From Scytalidium lignicola (Eukaryota; Ascomycota; Leotiomycetes): 17,781 nucleotides of DNA. Both the position numbers and the translations under genes were made by a program. The notes below the pieces were generated by a model. It saw only the letters and a list, made by a program, of their open reading frames with translations. It ran no database searches and was not told where the DNA came from. Below, in pieces: positions 1-10,160 of the stretch (positions are counted from its first letter, which is position 1; each line of letters starts with the position of its first letter). Location of the stretch: NCBI GenBank assembly GCA_002812745.2, contig NCSJ02000554.1, positions 1 through 17,781 of the forward strand, in the 5' to 3' direction.

Positions 1-170
1 TTCTGGTCTTAAAATTTTAGCTTCAGACCGTAGACCGTACAGTCTGGTCTCAAATTTTGGCTTCAGACCGTGGTCTGTACGGTCCAGACCGCACAGACCA
101 CGGTCTCGAAACGGTCCCCACAAAACCCACGGTCTGGTCCGGTCTGGACCGATCGGCCAGTCTACTGAAT
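1..170. repeat. Clustered GGTCTGG / CAGACCG repeats
   Basis: The first 170 bases are dominated by short direct and inverted copies of GGTCTGG, CAGACCG and GGTCCAGACC. Two diverged tandem units of about 42 bp are visible, roughly 1-42 and 43-85. Each runs from a TCTGGTCT core through an AAATTTT stretch to CTTCAGACCG. GC content is far higher than in the tract that follows. Dense short motifs in both orientations are typical of subterminal regions of some hAT-type DNA transposons, so this may be an element end. That assignment is inference, because no matching opposite end or target-site duplication is visible and the array runs off the window edge. Confidence 0.55.
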
Positions 171-1440
171 TTAACTTAATATTAACTATTAACAAGCAGC
201 TTACATAAAGAGACTAGACATTATAAAGTAAGTAAAGTTGAATCTAGTAGTTAAAGGGTTTTTAAAGCTTATACAAAGGTTATAATTTGTATTCTTATAA
301 GTATATATAAATAAGCTTATTAACAAGTTATAAAGGTACTTGTTAATTACTTATAAAGTTAAAGTTAAAAGTTAATGTTTTATATGTAGGATTTAATACT
401 TTAGTATATAGAATTCTTAAGATATTTTATATTTAAAGATTTTGTCTTTAAACTCTTGAATACAAAGTGTTTAAGCTTAAAGTTAAAGAGGCTCTTATTA
501 TAATTATAAAATAAGACTTTTATACTATTGCTATTTNAAAAAGCTATTCTTACTATTAATGATTGTTTGTAAATAATAATAAGTATTATTCAGAATAGTT
601 AAGTTACTTATACTCAAGCCCTTTACTTGTTNAAAAAAGCTTTTTATCATTTGAATTAAGTAAAAAATAAAGAAAATTATAAATACCCTTAATAAGTTTA
701 TTAAAAGCAGTTTCCACTTTGTACTCAAGGGTTATTAAATAACTCTTATAACAAGAGCTTTTTCCTTGCTTAACAAGCTTATTACATTGCTTATTATAAC
801 CTTAGCACAAGTTGTTAAAGTATTCTTATTATAATACCATATGTCCTGAACTATCCAGACTATCCTTGAGCTCTGGCAAAAGTGAACTATAAGATTACAA
901 GGATAATTATCAATTAAGAAGCTGGACAAGTTGTACAGTTTATACTAATGTTTAAAGTTTATAACAACTTTTGAACGTTAGTTTTACTCTTAAAGGAAGA
1001 CTTTTATTATAAAGATTTAATAGTTGGCTAGTATAATCAAGGCTCCTCCTGATGAAAAGGTATATAGTACAATAGTATTACAACTGGAAAACAAGCATAA
1101 ACAAGTTAAGGCATTATTAAGCAAAATTATAAATGCTTTAAAAAGGATATAATATAATCATAACTTTTAAAAGTAGATATATATACATATAAACATTTCA
1201 AGGATTAATTAAGCTAAATTAAGCTTAGCTTAATTCATTTGACCAATTAAAAGCTTTTGTGCAAAGCCGTAAAGTAGGGTATAAGCCAAATAAACGTTAC
1301 ATTACAAGTTAAGTACCTGAAATTAGGCTTGACGTTGTTATGCCTTCAACTCTATTGCAAATTGCTTCAAAATTGAATGCAAATTATGTCATAACCTTGA
1401 CAATAAGCTACTTTAATATCAGACGTTTTCATGCCACAGT
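171..1440. repeat. AT-rich, RIP-like degenerate repeat tract
   Basis: This stretch is strongly AT-rich, with stop codons in all frames and no intact gene. Runs such as TTATAAAG, GTTAAAG and CTTATTA recur throughout. Composition changes abruptly to balanced coding-type sequence near 1440. The pattern fits repeat DNA decayed by C-to-T mutation. The only recognisable content is the GCR1_C-like frame at 735-1151, listed separately. Two N bases (537 and 632) sit beside A homopolymers. Confidence 0.7.
735..1151 (+). pseudogene. Decayed Crypton-like element, GCR1_C-type domain
   Basis: One frame (codons starting at 841, 850 and so on) can be followed for over 100 codons despite several stops. In order it shows a hydrophobic linker (SLLNKLITLLITLAQVV), a segment TIQTILELWQK-stop-TIRLQG-stop-LSIKKLDKLY at 850-948, then FYS-stop-RKTFIIKI, and finally the tail LQLENKHKQVKALLSKI ending at TAA (1149-1151). 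This matches my memory of the GCR1_C domain (TVxDLWxEWTxGLxGxPSIExLDxxW followed by FYSxRKxII), which forms the C-terminus of fungal Crypton tyrosine-recombinase elements. The internal stops lie where Gln, Trp or Arg are expected, as C-to-T decay would produce. The recombinase part upstream is unrecognisable. GCR1_C also occurs in transcription factors, but the AT-rich decayed setting favours a transposon relic. Two minus-strand open frames here are shadows. Confidence 0.5.
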
Positions 1441-1818
1441 TGCAGAGTAATGCAATCCGGAAGCTGGCCCTAGGCCAAAATCGTGATATCCCAGGGGAGT
1501 TACCGATATCGTGCTATAACTCGGTTATCGCCCACCAAAAGTGCCCTCATACATCCTTCTGTTCTCCGAAGGACCACTGATTATTACATGGACGCCGCTA
1601 TCGTCGGCTTGGAACAACGCCGACATTCCGGTGTTAAAGATTTGGTTGTCCTTTCATGGTTGATCTCTCCATATTTTCGGCATTGCTTCGTCCTTCGAAA
1701 CCAGCCCGGGGAATTGGCAGTTATAGCTAAGGCTGGCAGCTGTAGCACTCAACACGACTTGTGGTATTTTCCCATCACGATGTTCCTGGGGCTAGATGAG
1801 ACAGCCTTGTGAGGAGAA
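1441..1818 (+). promoter_or_regulatory. Upstream region / presumed 5' leader of the NLR gene
   Basis: This balanced-composition interval lies between the AT-rich relic and the NLR start codon. It has an open frame in phase with the NLR, from a GTG at 1483 to a TGA at 1810-1812, just six bases before the ATG. That frame lacks its own ATG start and resembles no family I know, so I treat it as leader or promoter sequence. No clear TATA box is visible. The NLR start at 1819 has purines upstream (GGAGAAATG), a good fungal initiation context. Confidence 0.35.
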
Positions 1819-4800
1819 ATGTCCGCAAGCACCAACACAACCTCAGCGAGGAATACCGTGCAACAGGCTTTCGATGACCTAAAAAACATTGTTTCATCCG
1901 GCGACTCGAGGGACTTTGACTCCACCACCCTTCACGATGTGCGGAGAGCAGCCCGGGACATTGAGCGACAGCTGGCGTCGCGGCAAAAGAGCAGTAACAT
2001 GCGGAGGCTCGAGCCTCTGTTCGACGGCCTTGACCATTATTCGAAGGCCATCGAAGTTGTATGCAACGGAACCCCGTATCTCCCATGGATCTGGGCTCCA
2101 ATGAAGCTCATTCTTCAAGTAAGTTTCGGTATCATGTTGTCTGGTGTGTTGGAGTGGGCGTTGAGAATGATAATGCATCTCTTACCAAACCCCACACCTC
2201 AGAGTGACGCCCAAAAGATTATCCCCTCAGACCCTCTTCCCCATCCCCTTACCGAGAGTAAGGCGACTAAAACCGCCAGGTCTCTTCTGAATACATCGAC
2301 GCATTTCGAACTCTTATCGATGCATACGCGCAGATAGCAGACAATCTCCCACGATTCAGCAGTTTGAGCGAGTCTCTGAAGGCAAACCCCGGTTTTCAGG
2401 AGACTTTAGCCGTATTCTACGCGGATATTCTTCGTTTCCACGAAGAAGCATACCGGTTGATTCGCAGAAGCGGTAGGACTTGCAAATCCGCTTTTGGTAC
2501 TCTTGTGATTGACGTATCTAGGTTGGCGAATATTCTTCAACACGACATGGGGCAGATTTCGCAGGCGCTTTCAGGGAATCATCAGTGACTTGAAAAAGCA
2601 CGCCGATCTCGTCGACAAAGAAGCCAATGCTTACAATATTCATGCGGCCCATGTTTGGCGACAAGAAGCTCGGCAATGGAGGGACGAAAACCTACGAGAA
2701 GTTGCTAGACGAGAAAAAGAAGAGTCCGTTGCTCAATTTCAAGCAGTTCAATCTTGGCTTGATGTCAGAGGCACCGAACAAGACGATATTTTCGACAATC
2801 ATTGCAACGCGGCAGACCAATACGAGGGCACCTGTGAGTGGATATTGAGGAATATAAAGATTGTTTCATGGTTACGAAATCAGCCAGATCAACCATTTAT
2901 TTGGGTTAAGGGAAAGCCAGGGGCCGGAAAGAGTGTCTTACTAACAAAACTTGTCGGCTTTCTAGCCCAAGACAGCCATTCAATAGTGATACATCACTTT
3001 TGCAGCTATATGCACCCGGAGTCAACGCAGTACGGCACTATCCTTCGATCATTGATTGCCCAGATTCTCCGCCGCAACGACTACCTACTTGCCCACATCT
3101 ATGAGGAGTATCTCCTCTGCAGGAGATCTGCGTCTCCCCAACTCCTTGAGCAGCTACTTCCAACACTGCTATCTTCTATCTCCAACCAATCGTCGCGAAC
3201 ACTTTATGTGAGGATTGTACTCGACGGTCTGGATGAATGTGATGAAGATAAGCAACAACGAGTGTTTACGGTCTTGGATCGCATGGTCGCTTCGACTGCC
3301 AGTTCAACTCAAACCATTTGCAAGGTGCTCTTATCCAGCCAGGACTCACCAAAGCTGTCCAGACTACTTCGTAGGAAAGCCTCGGTTTCTCTCTACGATG
3401 AGAGCACGGCACTGATGTCTGCCATTGGAGTTTATGTGAGACAAAGGCTTGATCAAATGCGGGATGATGTTTTTCCTATTGAGCATACCGATGCAGATGT
3501 CGAGGAGATTGCTGAAACGATTGCGAGCAATGCGGATGGTATGTAATCTTACACTGTGTCATGATCTTCGTCGCCCACATGTATCAACCATGATCTCATT
3601 GGTCCACAGGTATGTTCCTTTGGGCAAGATTAGTTCTAGATGTCATTCAGGTTGGCATCTTCTTCAGCGCTGAAGAAATGAGGACGTCGGCGATCAAATC
3701 AATACCGAAGAACCTGGGACAGTTGTAAGTCTCTTGACGGTAATTATGGAGAATTCTAGGACATAACTTACTAATAATTTCCCCATTCAGCTACCAGCGT
3801 ATTTTAGATCGGATAGTAACCCGCTTTGGTGGGCAGTCCCCGGAACGAATGAGAGCCGTCTGGAGTTGGATAGCACTTGCAGAAAGACCCCTCAGAAGGT
3901 CTGAGTTGAAGTCAGCTCTCATGTTCGGATCCCTGGATGTGCCTGGTGCTCAATTGCCTCCCGACCAAATCTTCGAGTTGTATAAACCTCTCATCGAAGA
4001 ACGGAAAGATTCAACATTCTCTTTCATCCACGTCTCCGTTAAGCAGTAAGTAACTCCTGGTAGCTCTGCCTAGGCAATTAAGAGCCAAAGTAACGTTCGG
4101 AAGCTACCTCCAATCCCCAGCGAGCGGGCCCTTCATCCAGCAGCCACGAGTCTCTTACGAGCAGAGCTTGGCCTGCGTCTCTTGTCTATTATCAGGGCTG
4201 AACGTCTTTCAGCAGGGGTATGATGAGAATGACCGACTTCGGCGGGTTTTCAGGGGCCTCCACGGACTACACTTATACGCAAACGAGTATTGGACCCAAC
4301 ATCTACTAACCGCAGGATCATATGGAGCTGGGTTGCACAGTCTTCCCAACCTGCTCGAACTAACTGAACGGTTATGCAACAACCTGCAATCACGACGCAC
4401 GACCTTACCAGAGTTAACTCGGCCCCTAGGCAGTGGACCTAGGTTAGATGACCGTCTCAGCGCACTGGAGATGCATCCACCAGTTTACGAATATATCAAG
4501 TTTGAGCTTACGTGTCGCTTGCACTCAAAGTCAGAACGGCATGTTTCTGCAGCAAATGGTATTTGAATTCTACCCCTCCGCCCATCCTTCAATGCTAAGT
4601 ACAACTTAAGAAGGAGAAGCAAGCTCCAGGTCTACAGATCAAGAATCTCCACTAAACACCGTATTAGTAGGTTTCCAGGAAACGGTTCGAAGTCTGCTAC
4701 AGATGCGTAGTTTTCCTGGAGCCTCTTCTGAAGATTTCGAGCGGTTCAAAAGAGACTTTCGTACCTCAGCATATACCTGTAGATTTAATGGCTGCAATCG

Positions 4801-5660
4801 CGCCACGATTGGCTTTGGAGATGACCAGGCGAGAATTGAACATGAGAAATCCCATACTCAGATCCTCAGATGCACCTTTCCCGGCTGTAGGTACGATCTG
4901 CCTTTTCGATCAACTAACGCTCTGAGATCGCACATGACAAAATACCATGCTCCCCCGAAGGCTACAACAGGGCCACGCACACTCAGAAAATCGAAAGCCC
5001 GTTCAAAGTTGCGAGCCGAACCAAGTGGGGCTGGTGAAGCATATTCAAGCCGCCTTGCTATAGATGAGCCCTATACGTCTACCAAACCCGTACTCTGCAC
5101 TGTCTGGGAGAAATGTATGAGCAAATTGCCGGGAAGGGGCCTGGAGTGGATTGAAACCGGTGAAGGGTGGTGCACTGCTTTTGCTACAGTGGTATGTGCT
5201 TGACTGCGGGCACGACTTGATAATGTAATGCTCACTTAATGTTGTTGTGTAGGCAGAGGATGGAAGTGATTTATCCGAAGCTCAGCTAGTGGTTGAGCAA
5301 GTTAGCCCTTTCGATAATACAGATTTTGATGGTGATGATGTTGAAGAGGACGATATTCTTGTGGACTCTCACCCTCGCGATCGCCAAGACTTGCGAATAG
5401 TACCAAACATAACTCGTGTGTTTTTGCATCCGTCCTGTTATCTCCAGAGTGCTGATATAGATGTACTTTTAGCCTCCTCCTCCACCGCAACTGCCCTTCA
5501 GTGGACAGACTCGGTTACCGGTGTCGAATTGCTCGTCCAGTTCACCACCGACCGGGAATGCAACGAACTATGGTATGCACGCCTCTATTGAAACACTCCG
5601 CCACAAACTGTGTCTTCAGCTTACTTTATTACCAGGCAATTCCTCATGGAAGGGTCGTGA
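1819..5660 (+). CDS. NACHT/NLR receptor with C2H2 zinc fingers, 9 exons
   Basis: This is a STAND-type signalling NTPase of the kind used in fungal non-self recognition, probably cytosolic. Inferred exons: 1819-2118, 2280-2472, 2522-3538, 3610-3724, 3791-4045, 4104-4558, 4668-5191, 5253-5572, 5636-5660, giving 1067 residues in frame with no stop. All introns are GT-AG. Domains in order: a fungal NLR N-terminal domain, DUF7708-like (about 1-230; WIWAPMKLILQ); NACHT with Walker A GKPGAGKS (295-302) and Walker B IVLDGLDEC (396-404), then VLLSSQ; a winged-helix-like region starting about 562 (VWSWIALAERPL) and SVKHYLQSPASGPF; two C2H2 fingers (C816, C821, H837, H841 and C847, C852, H867, H872); an acidic stretch (about 973-990); and a C-terminal beta-rich segment ending in a short helix, possibly PH-like. 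No ankyrin, WD40 or TPR repeats are present. The N-terminal class and the tail fold are inference. NACHT, fingers and splicing frame are directly visible. The gene looks intact beside heavily decayed DNA. Confidence 0.85.
4664..4672 (+). other. Tandem (NAGNAG) splice acceptor of NLR intron 6
   Basis: The intron that starts with GT at 4559 ends in TAGTAG. Both AGs (4666-4667 and 4669-4670) keep the reading frame. The first gives Asn-Val-Gly-Phe across the junction and the second Asn-Gly-Phe, so the two forms differ by one valine. The site lies about 50 codons before the first zinc-finger cysteine. Numbering in the NLR entry assumes the first AG. Confidence 0.6.
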
Positions 5661-6899
5661 CCATAAATGTTAAAAGGACGAACTATCACGGCAGACTCCA
5701 AAGAGATGGGGCCAAATTTGATCGTTTGCAATCTTCCTCCAGCCACCAGCTCATGTTGCTCCATCTTTATGATACCCCAGATGTTTTGTCTCTTTGATGT
5801 CTTTCCTGTTCTGCGTATAACGTTCCTAGCACTGTTCCTGATGAGAGCACTGCAGAATGTTTTGCTAATAGCACTGCTGAGGATGACTGATGAATGTGCC
5901 GAGCTAGATAGAGGGGTTGTTCTCTGCAGGCAGTAGTTCCTGCCATGGTGACTTCTTAGAAATTTAGTCCTCATTATCGAAATTCTTTATATCCGTTGCC
6001 ATGACCTCCGTCCGCCCCTCCACCGCAGTCAGGATATCGACATTGTGGGACTGAAAAAGGAAATTTGATAGCGATCAAATTTGTGTGATCTTAAACTGAT
6101 ATGGAGAATACATCCCACCTTCTATCAATCATGTAAGGGGAAACCATTTGTGCAGCGTACTGAAATGAGATTATAGCAAAGCTTTCCCTTTGAAGATAGC
6201 AAGCAGGAGTGAACGAACGAATGCTATATTCTGCTAAGCGGGTAACACCGTGATTGCCAAGTATTTGAGACTAGTCATAGAGTCGGAGGGGACAGACAGT
6301 GCTCGCGTGAATCTCTTCAATGCAACACCAACATGCCGGTTCTCCCGCTAGGCTCGGACATGCACTACACTTGACTGCGCTTCCTTTCGCATAAAGTTTC
6401 TACTGAATTCATGGAGTGTATTCTGGGAAATAAGCAAGATCTCATATCAGCTTCAGCTCGAAAGGCTCTCACGATTCTGTGTTAACACATGTTGCCAAAA
6501 AAAAGTGCCAGCACTTTGATGACTAGTAGCTGTTTTCAAACCCTCCGCGACCTAATCTCACCCGAATCTGCTAGTGATCTAATAATTGATACCAAGCATG
6601 TACCACCCATTCGTGCCGACTGTCGACTGGTAAGATATTAAGTTTGTCAAAGAAGCTCATGGACGAATTATGTCTTTCCAGTAACGCAAGGCAACCTCCA
6701 GAATAAGGGTGGAATATTTTCATAAACAGCCCGATCATGCTTCCCACAGTGACTTCTGGCTAGCTTCACGATGAAGACATCGCCGTACGTCCTCGAATCT
6801 GGTTAGAAGACCTTGGGGACATTATGGCTTTCTGGCAAGTGGGAAGCGAAGGTATATATTGCCAAGTATATTCCATTACAGAAATAGAAAGGTTGATTC
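5661..6899. other. Gene-poor interval downstream of the NLR
   Basis: I see no convincing gene here. Open frames on both strands near 5620-5975 overlap the end of the NLR and each other and lack recognisable motifs. The first part is presumably the NLR 3' untranslated region. Composition is balanced rather than RIP-like. No tRNA-like box B or rRNA sequence is visible. Confidence 0.5.
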
Positions 6900-7223
6900 T
6901 TAAGTTGTGTCGTTTCCCAATCTCTCTAGATTTCCATGTTCGATAGAAGGGCCCAGAATCTCCAAAATGTCCGGGATATGGCCTAGAAAGATGTTGGGGC
7001 CTTGGATGAGCACTTTGGTTGTTGTTTCGAGACGTACTGGAGATGGTGCTTCTCCGTTTGCCGGGAACCGAGCCACAGTAACTTTGACGGCTGGTAGGGT
7101 CTGTGACTCGTTCTTGGTAGAGGAGATACATCACCAGGAGAGCCACAACAGAGTTATTGCTAGAATGAACACCAATGTGGACTTGAAGGCATCCCTGTCC
7201 GTGCCAGGGTCGATATCGCTCAT
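6900..7223 (-). pseudogene. Possible small membrane-protein gene with an internal stop
   Basis: From an ATG at 7223 the minus strand reads MSDIDPGTDRDAF, then a hydrophobic stretch (STLVFILAITLLWLSW, residues 15-30). A single TGA follows at 7131-7133, and the same frame then continues openly for 76 codons to TAA at 6900-6902. Without the TGA this would be a 107-residue protein with one N-terminal membrane segment and a soluble tail (KVLIQGPNIFLGHIPDILEIL). I recognise no family. A 145-codon open frame lies on the opposite strand (6907-7344) but starts with GTG, and a third minus-strand frame is also open, so coding strand and frame are uncertain. Codon 31 could be a Trp or Arg codon lost by a transition, or the whole frame could be chance. 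Confidence 0.25.
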
Positions 7224-7344
7224 TATGATGAGTAGCGGTGAAATGGAACTCTGTTATAGTAGTAAAGCGCTACTGAATTGTCGGGTAAAATACAAAGAGG
7301 ATGATACTATTAAAGAAGTTGATGTGGTGATTCCCAGCTGTTGA

Positions 7345-8158
7345 TGGCCAATATTGCTAAACCTCAGGCATCTTTACACTCCACGTGGACAATTACTTCA
7401 CCAGAGTAGATAAAAGTTTTCCAATGTAATTTTAATGCCTCAAACTACTACTAGACTAGTTTACCAAGAAATGTGGGTAAAAAGCACTTTGGCAAGGTCG
7501 GTCTATATTACCTTCGTCGATCTAATCTAACGCGTCCGGGGAATACTCGATGCATAGTATCTCATAAATCGAAGTGAAAGAATCGCGAAATATATCTAGC
7601 CTATTACTAATAAAGTTGGCTTTAATGATATCTAATCTGGATTTATTCGCTATGGTGTTAGGCCATGCCTATACAGATTTCACATTAGCTTCTCGAGATA
7701 AGTGAGAAGATGGAAGCGATGTTGAACTTTGGGAAAGGGACGGCGTTTCGTCTGTTCGGGGTTACTCCGGGTAAATTGTAAGGCTGAACTATGAGTCACG
7801 TGCTATTTGACAAGAAGGATCCAAAATCTGCTCCGGCAGAATCCATGCTAGGGAGCAAACCCGGATTCCCGGGCAAAATTCGGTAAGGAAACTGTAGCCG
7901 GGACACACAGGAGGCCAAAATGGGTTCCACATTGTTGGACAGGCTACGGCTACTGTTATCATTGGTACGTACGCGAACAGTATGAATTTCAACTATCATA
8001 AACAACTCACTAATAACAGCTACATCTGGGGAAATACTCCCATATCATATACGCACCTGTAAACGTACGTATCATGTGAAAATGTCTCACAGGTATGATA
8101 ATTGCCCCGACTCCGACTCTATGACTTCATATGGCTTTTGCCATGGCTTGTCACGTAA
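7345..8158. other. Interval without a supported gene
   Basis: No frame here is convincing. A minus-strand frame at 7789-7992 has a hydrophobic start and five cysteines but opens with TTG. The overlapping frame 7796-8005 has no features. The segment around 7400-7680 is moderately AT-rich, suggesting mild decay. Confidence 0.4.
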
Positions 8159-8191
8159 GTGTATCAAATACCTGAGGCTACAACACACATA

Positions 8192-8416
8192 ATGCTGCCG
8201 CGTTCAATCAGGCAACTCACCCTCCGCCATGCTTCTTGGGCTACGATATCTTATGTGAGAGGTTTGATTGAGAAGAGGCATACGATACCGGAACTGCATA
8301 CTTTGCGAATTTCTCTTGGGCAGCATTTTATCTTGGGCGAGCTGGGAGCAGAACTTGAGTCCCCGAAAGAAGAAGGCCAAAGATGCGGTATTAGGGTTGT
8401 AATATTAGAGCCTTGA
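8192..8416 (+). pseudogene. Orphan C-terminal fragment, F-box/LRR-like protein
   Basis: From an in-frame ATG at 8192 to TGA at 8414-8416 the translation is a clean 74 residues: MLPRSIRQLTLRHASW, then VRGLIEKRHTIPELHTLRISL, then ELESPKEEGQRCGIRVVI. The order LPxSLRxLTLR, a helix ending in PxLxTLRI, a charged helix and CGIxVxI resembles the end of fungal F-box/leucine-rich-repeat proteins that I know as hypothetical proteins. The frame stays open upstream to a GTG at 8159, but no F-box or further repeats are visible in the preceding kilobase. It is therefore best read as a truncated remnant. A terminal exon of an unrecognised gene is the alternative. Function cannot be assigned. Confidence 0.35.
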
Positions 8417-8640
8417 TTTAATACTAAGCATAAGATATCAAGTTGCTTGCTGAACTCAGCACTAATCATAAGCAGTTTACAGCACCTTGGCCTTCGGGTT
8501 AGGGACCAGAATCATGCCTCCGGGGCCATCACCATCGTGTAACCAATGCCAAAATTTGCACTAATCATCATCCTACTTTTGTAAGTACTGTGNCCCCCGG
8601 GGGCANTCAGAAAACAGNCTAATCACTTCGTCTCCTCATG
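8417..8640. other. Short N-containing junction between gene fragment and AT-rich block
   Basis: This stretch leads from the LRR-like fragment into the second AT-rich tract. It contains a C5-G5 palindromic run at 8594-8603 flanked by N bases (8593, 8606, 8618), the only GC homopolymer pair in the window. No coding potential is seen. Confidence 0.4.
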
Positions 8641-10160
8641 GAAATGGCTAATCTTACATAATCAAGACCGTATGCTGAGTGACAGGACAAGCCAAGTACT
8701 ACCACAGTCCCTTCTATGATATCATCCCTTTTCCATCAGTCTCAAGACGCTTAGGAATCACGTTAGCCATCATATTTTCAAGTCCATATGATCAATGCAA
8801 CTTTGCTACTGACGTGATTCTACTTTATTATGTTTCAAGGTTCTTTTGGCATACAAGAAGGAATTTTGATGCAAACTCCTTCCTCGTTGTAACTCTGCTA
8901 CTAAATTAACTAACATGATACTAGCCCTGCTCTACATAAATTTTCCAGTTATACAAAGCAGACTTAAGCTATATCATCCTTCTTGGCATAACTTTATCCA
9001 CGGATGAATTTTAACTGCTTAAGATCAACGTTAATTCTGAGATCATTTTACTAATGTAGCTTAGAGTCAAGATGAGTTTACTTTATAATGCTTGTATAAC
9101 TCTCTTATTATACTTGTTCATGATACTTCTATTAGCTTAATCTCATCATTGTATGAATCTCTTGACAGTTAACAAATACATTAAAAACCATAAATCCTTC
9201 TGTCAAAGTAACTCTGTAGCCAAGATGATCTTGTTTTACTTAACTTTTTCACATGAATTTCTTTGCTTATCAGGCAAATAAAGCCTTAATGTAATGTTCT
9301 CATAATGTAATTTCACACTTGTATGAATTTCATTATACTTATTAAGCATACTAGTTGTCATAATCTTTAATATAACTGTATTACTTAATCTTATATGAAT
9401 AATTCTTTGCATAAGAGAAGTATTGGACATTGTATTTCTATTTCTTAATATAACTTTGTTAACAATAAAATTATACTTCATCGTGTATAAATAATGATGT
9501 TCGTGNAAAAGACGTTAACATTTAAAATTTGTATTGTCTTTTTTATTTTATTTTTGAAATTATATAGAATTATCTATTAACTATCATTATAAAGTAACAA
9601 TGTGTATATATAAGGATGATTTCTTATAACAAAGAGAAGTTGAATAAGTAGTTAACAAGTTAACACAGTATGTTCATATACGACGAGGTTGAATTGTAAA
9701 GTTTAATAAAGTTAGGAGATGCTACTCTTGCTGACTAAGATCAAGAATTAGCTTTGAAAGAACCCTTGACTGACNTTTTTCCAATTTTAGCTAATAGTAG
9801 TTATAACTAAAGAGTTAAAACAGGCTACCTTCAATGCTAGTCCATCTATTATTACTTACTTTCAACTTCCTCTTACTCACCTTAAATTATCAAACATCGC
9901 TAGTAAAGCAATCCTACTCACCTTTTCAAACGAAGACAGATTTTGTTCATTTCAGGATTAACGTGTAATAATCGTCTGAAATTTTTCGTGATTTTACAAT
10001 TACAGGTTTATTTACTTTAAGCATGTAATTCTTTAGTTTGGCGTATTTTTATATTTTAAGAAAACTGATAGAATAACAAATTTAACTTGTCACCCGTTGA
10101 ACCAAAAATAAATATCTTCATTGTTATCAATCTGTACCATCCAATGTATTGACTAAGAGC
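8641..10160. repeat. Second AT-rich RIP-like relic block, family unassigned
   Basis: Strongly AT-rich sequence with many stops. Motifs related to TTGTATGAAT recur (around 9153, 9321 and 9395), and the minus strand has an open frame of 81 codons at 9236-9481 with no recognised domain. Following that frame further on the minus strand gives scattered coding-like stretches broken by stops, as in a decayed transposon, but I cannot place it in a family. N bases at 9506 and 9775 sit beside A and T homopolymers. The CATTATAAAGTAA motif near 9587 also occurs near 218 in the first AT-rich block, so the two may share an element family. Confidence 0.5.

Noticed and set aside
1483..1812. 109-codon open frame just upstream of, and in phase with, the NLR
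   Set aside because: It starts with GTG, ends in a stop six bases before the NLR ATG, and resembles no family. The NLR start at 1819 begins a typical N-terminal domain.
2364..2588. Separate 74-codon frame inside the NLR
   Set aside because: It is exon 2 read through a 49-nt intron (2473-2521, with a TTGAC branch-like site). Splicing restores RRSGWRIFFNTTWGRF in the frame of exon 3.
4681..4695. GGTTCGAA resembling a tRNA T-loop (box B)
   Set aside because: It lies within NLR exon 7, and no box A or acceptor stem can be formed around it.
6907..7344. 145-codon plus-strand open frame
   Set aside because: It starts with GTG, has no recognisable domain, and overlaps a minus-strand frame with a more plausible membrane-protein layout.
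7789..7992. Possible small secreted cysteine-containing protein on the minus strand
   Set aside because: The hydrophobic start and five cysteines are suggestive, but it opens with TTG, the only internal ATG start leaves a very short leader, and no supporting splice structure was found.
9236..9481. 81-codon minus-strand frame in the AT-rich block
   Set aside because: No family resemblance, strong AT bias and stops on both sides. It is treated as part of the relic block.
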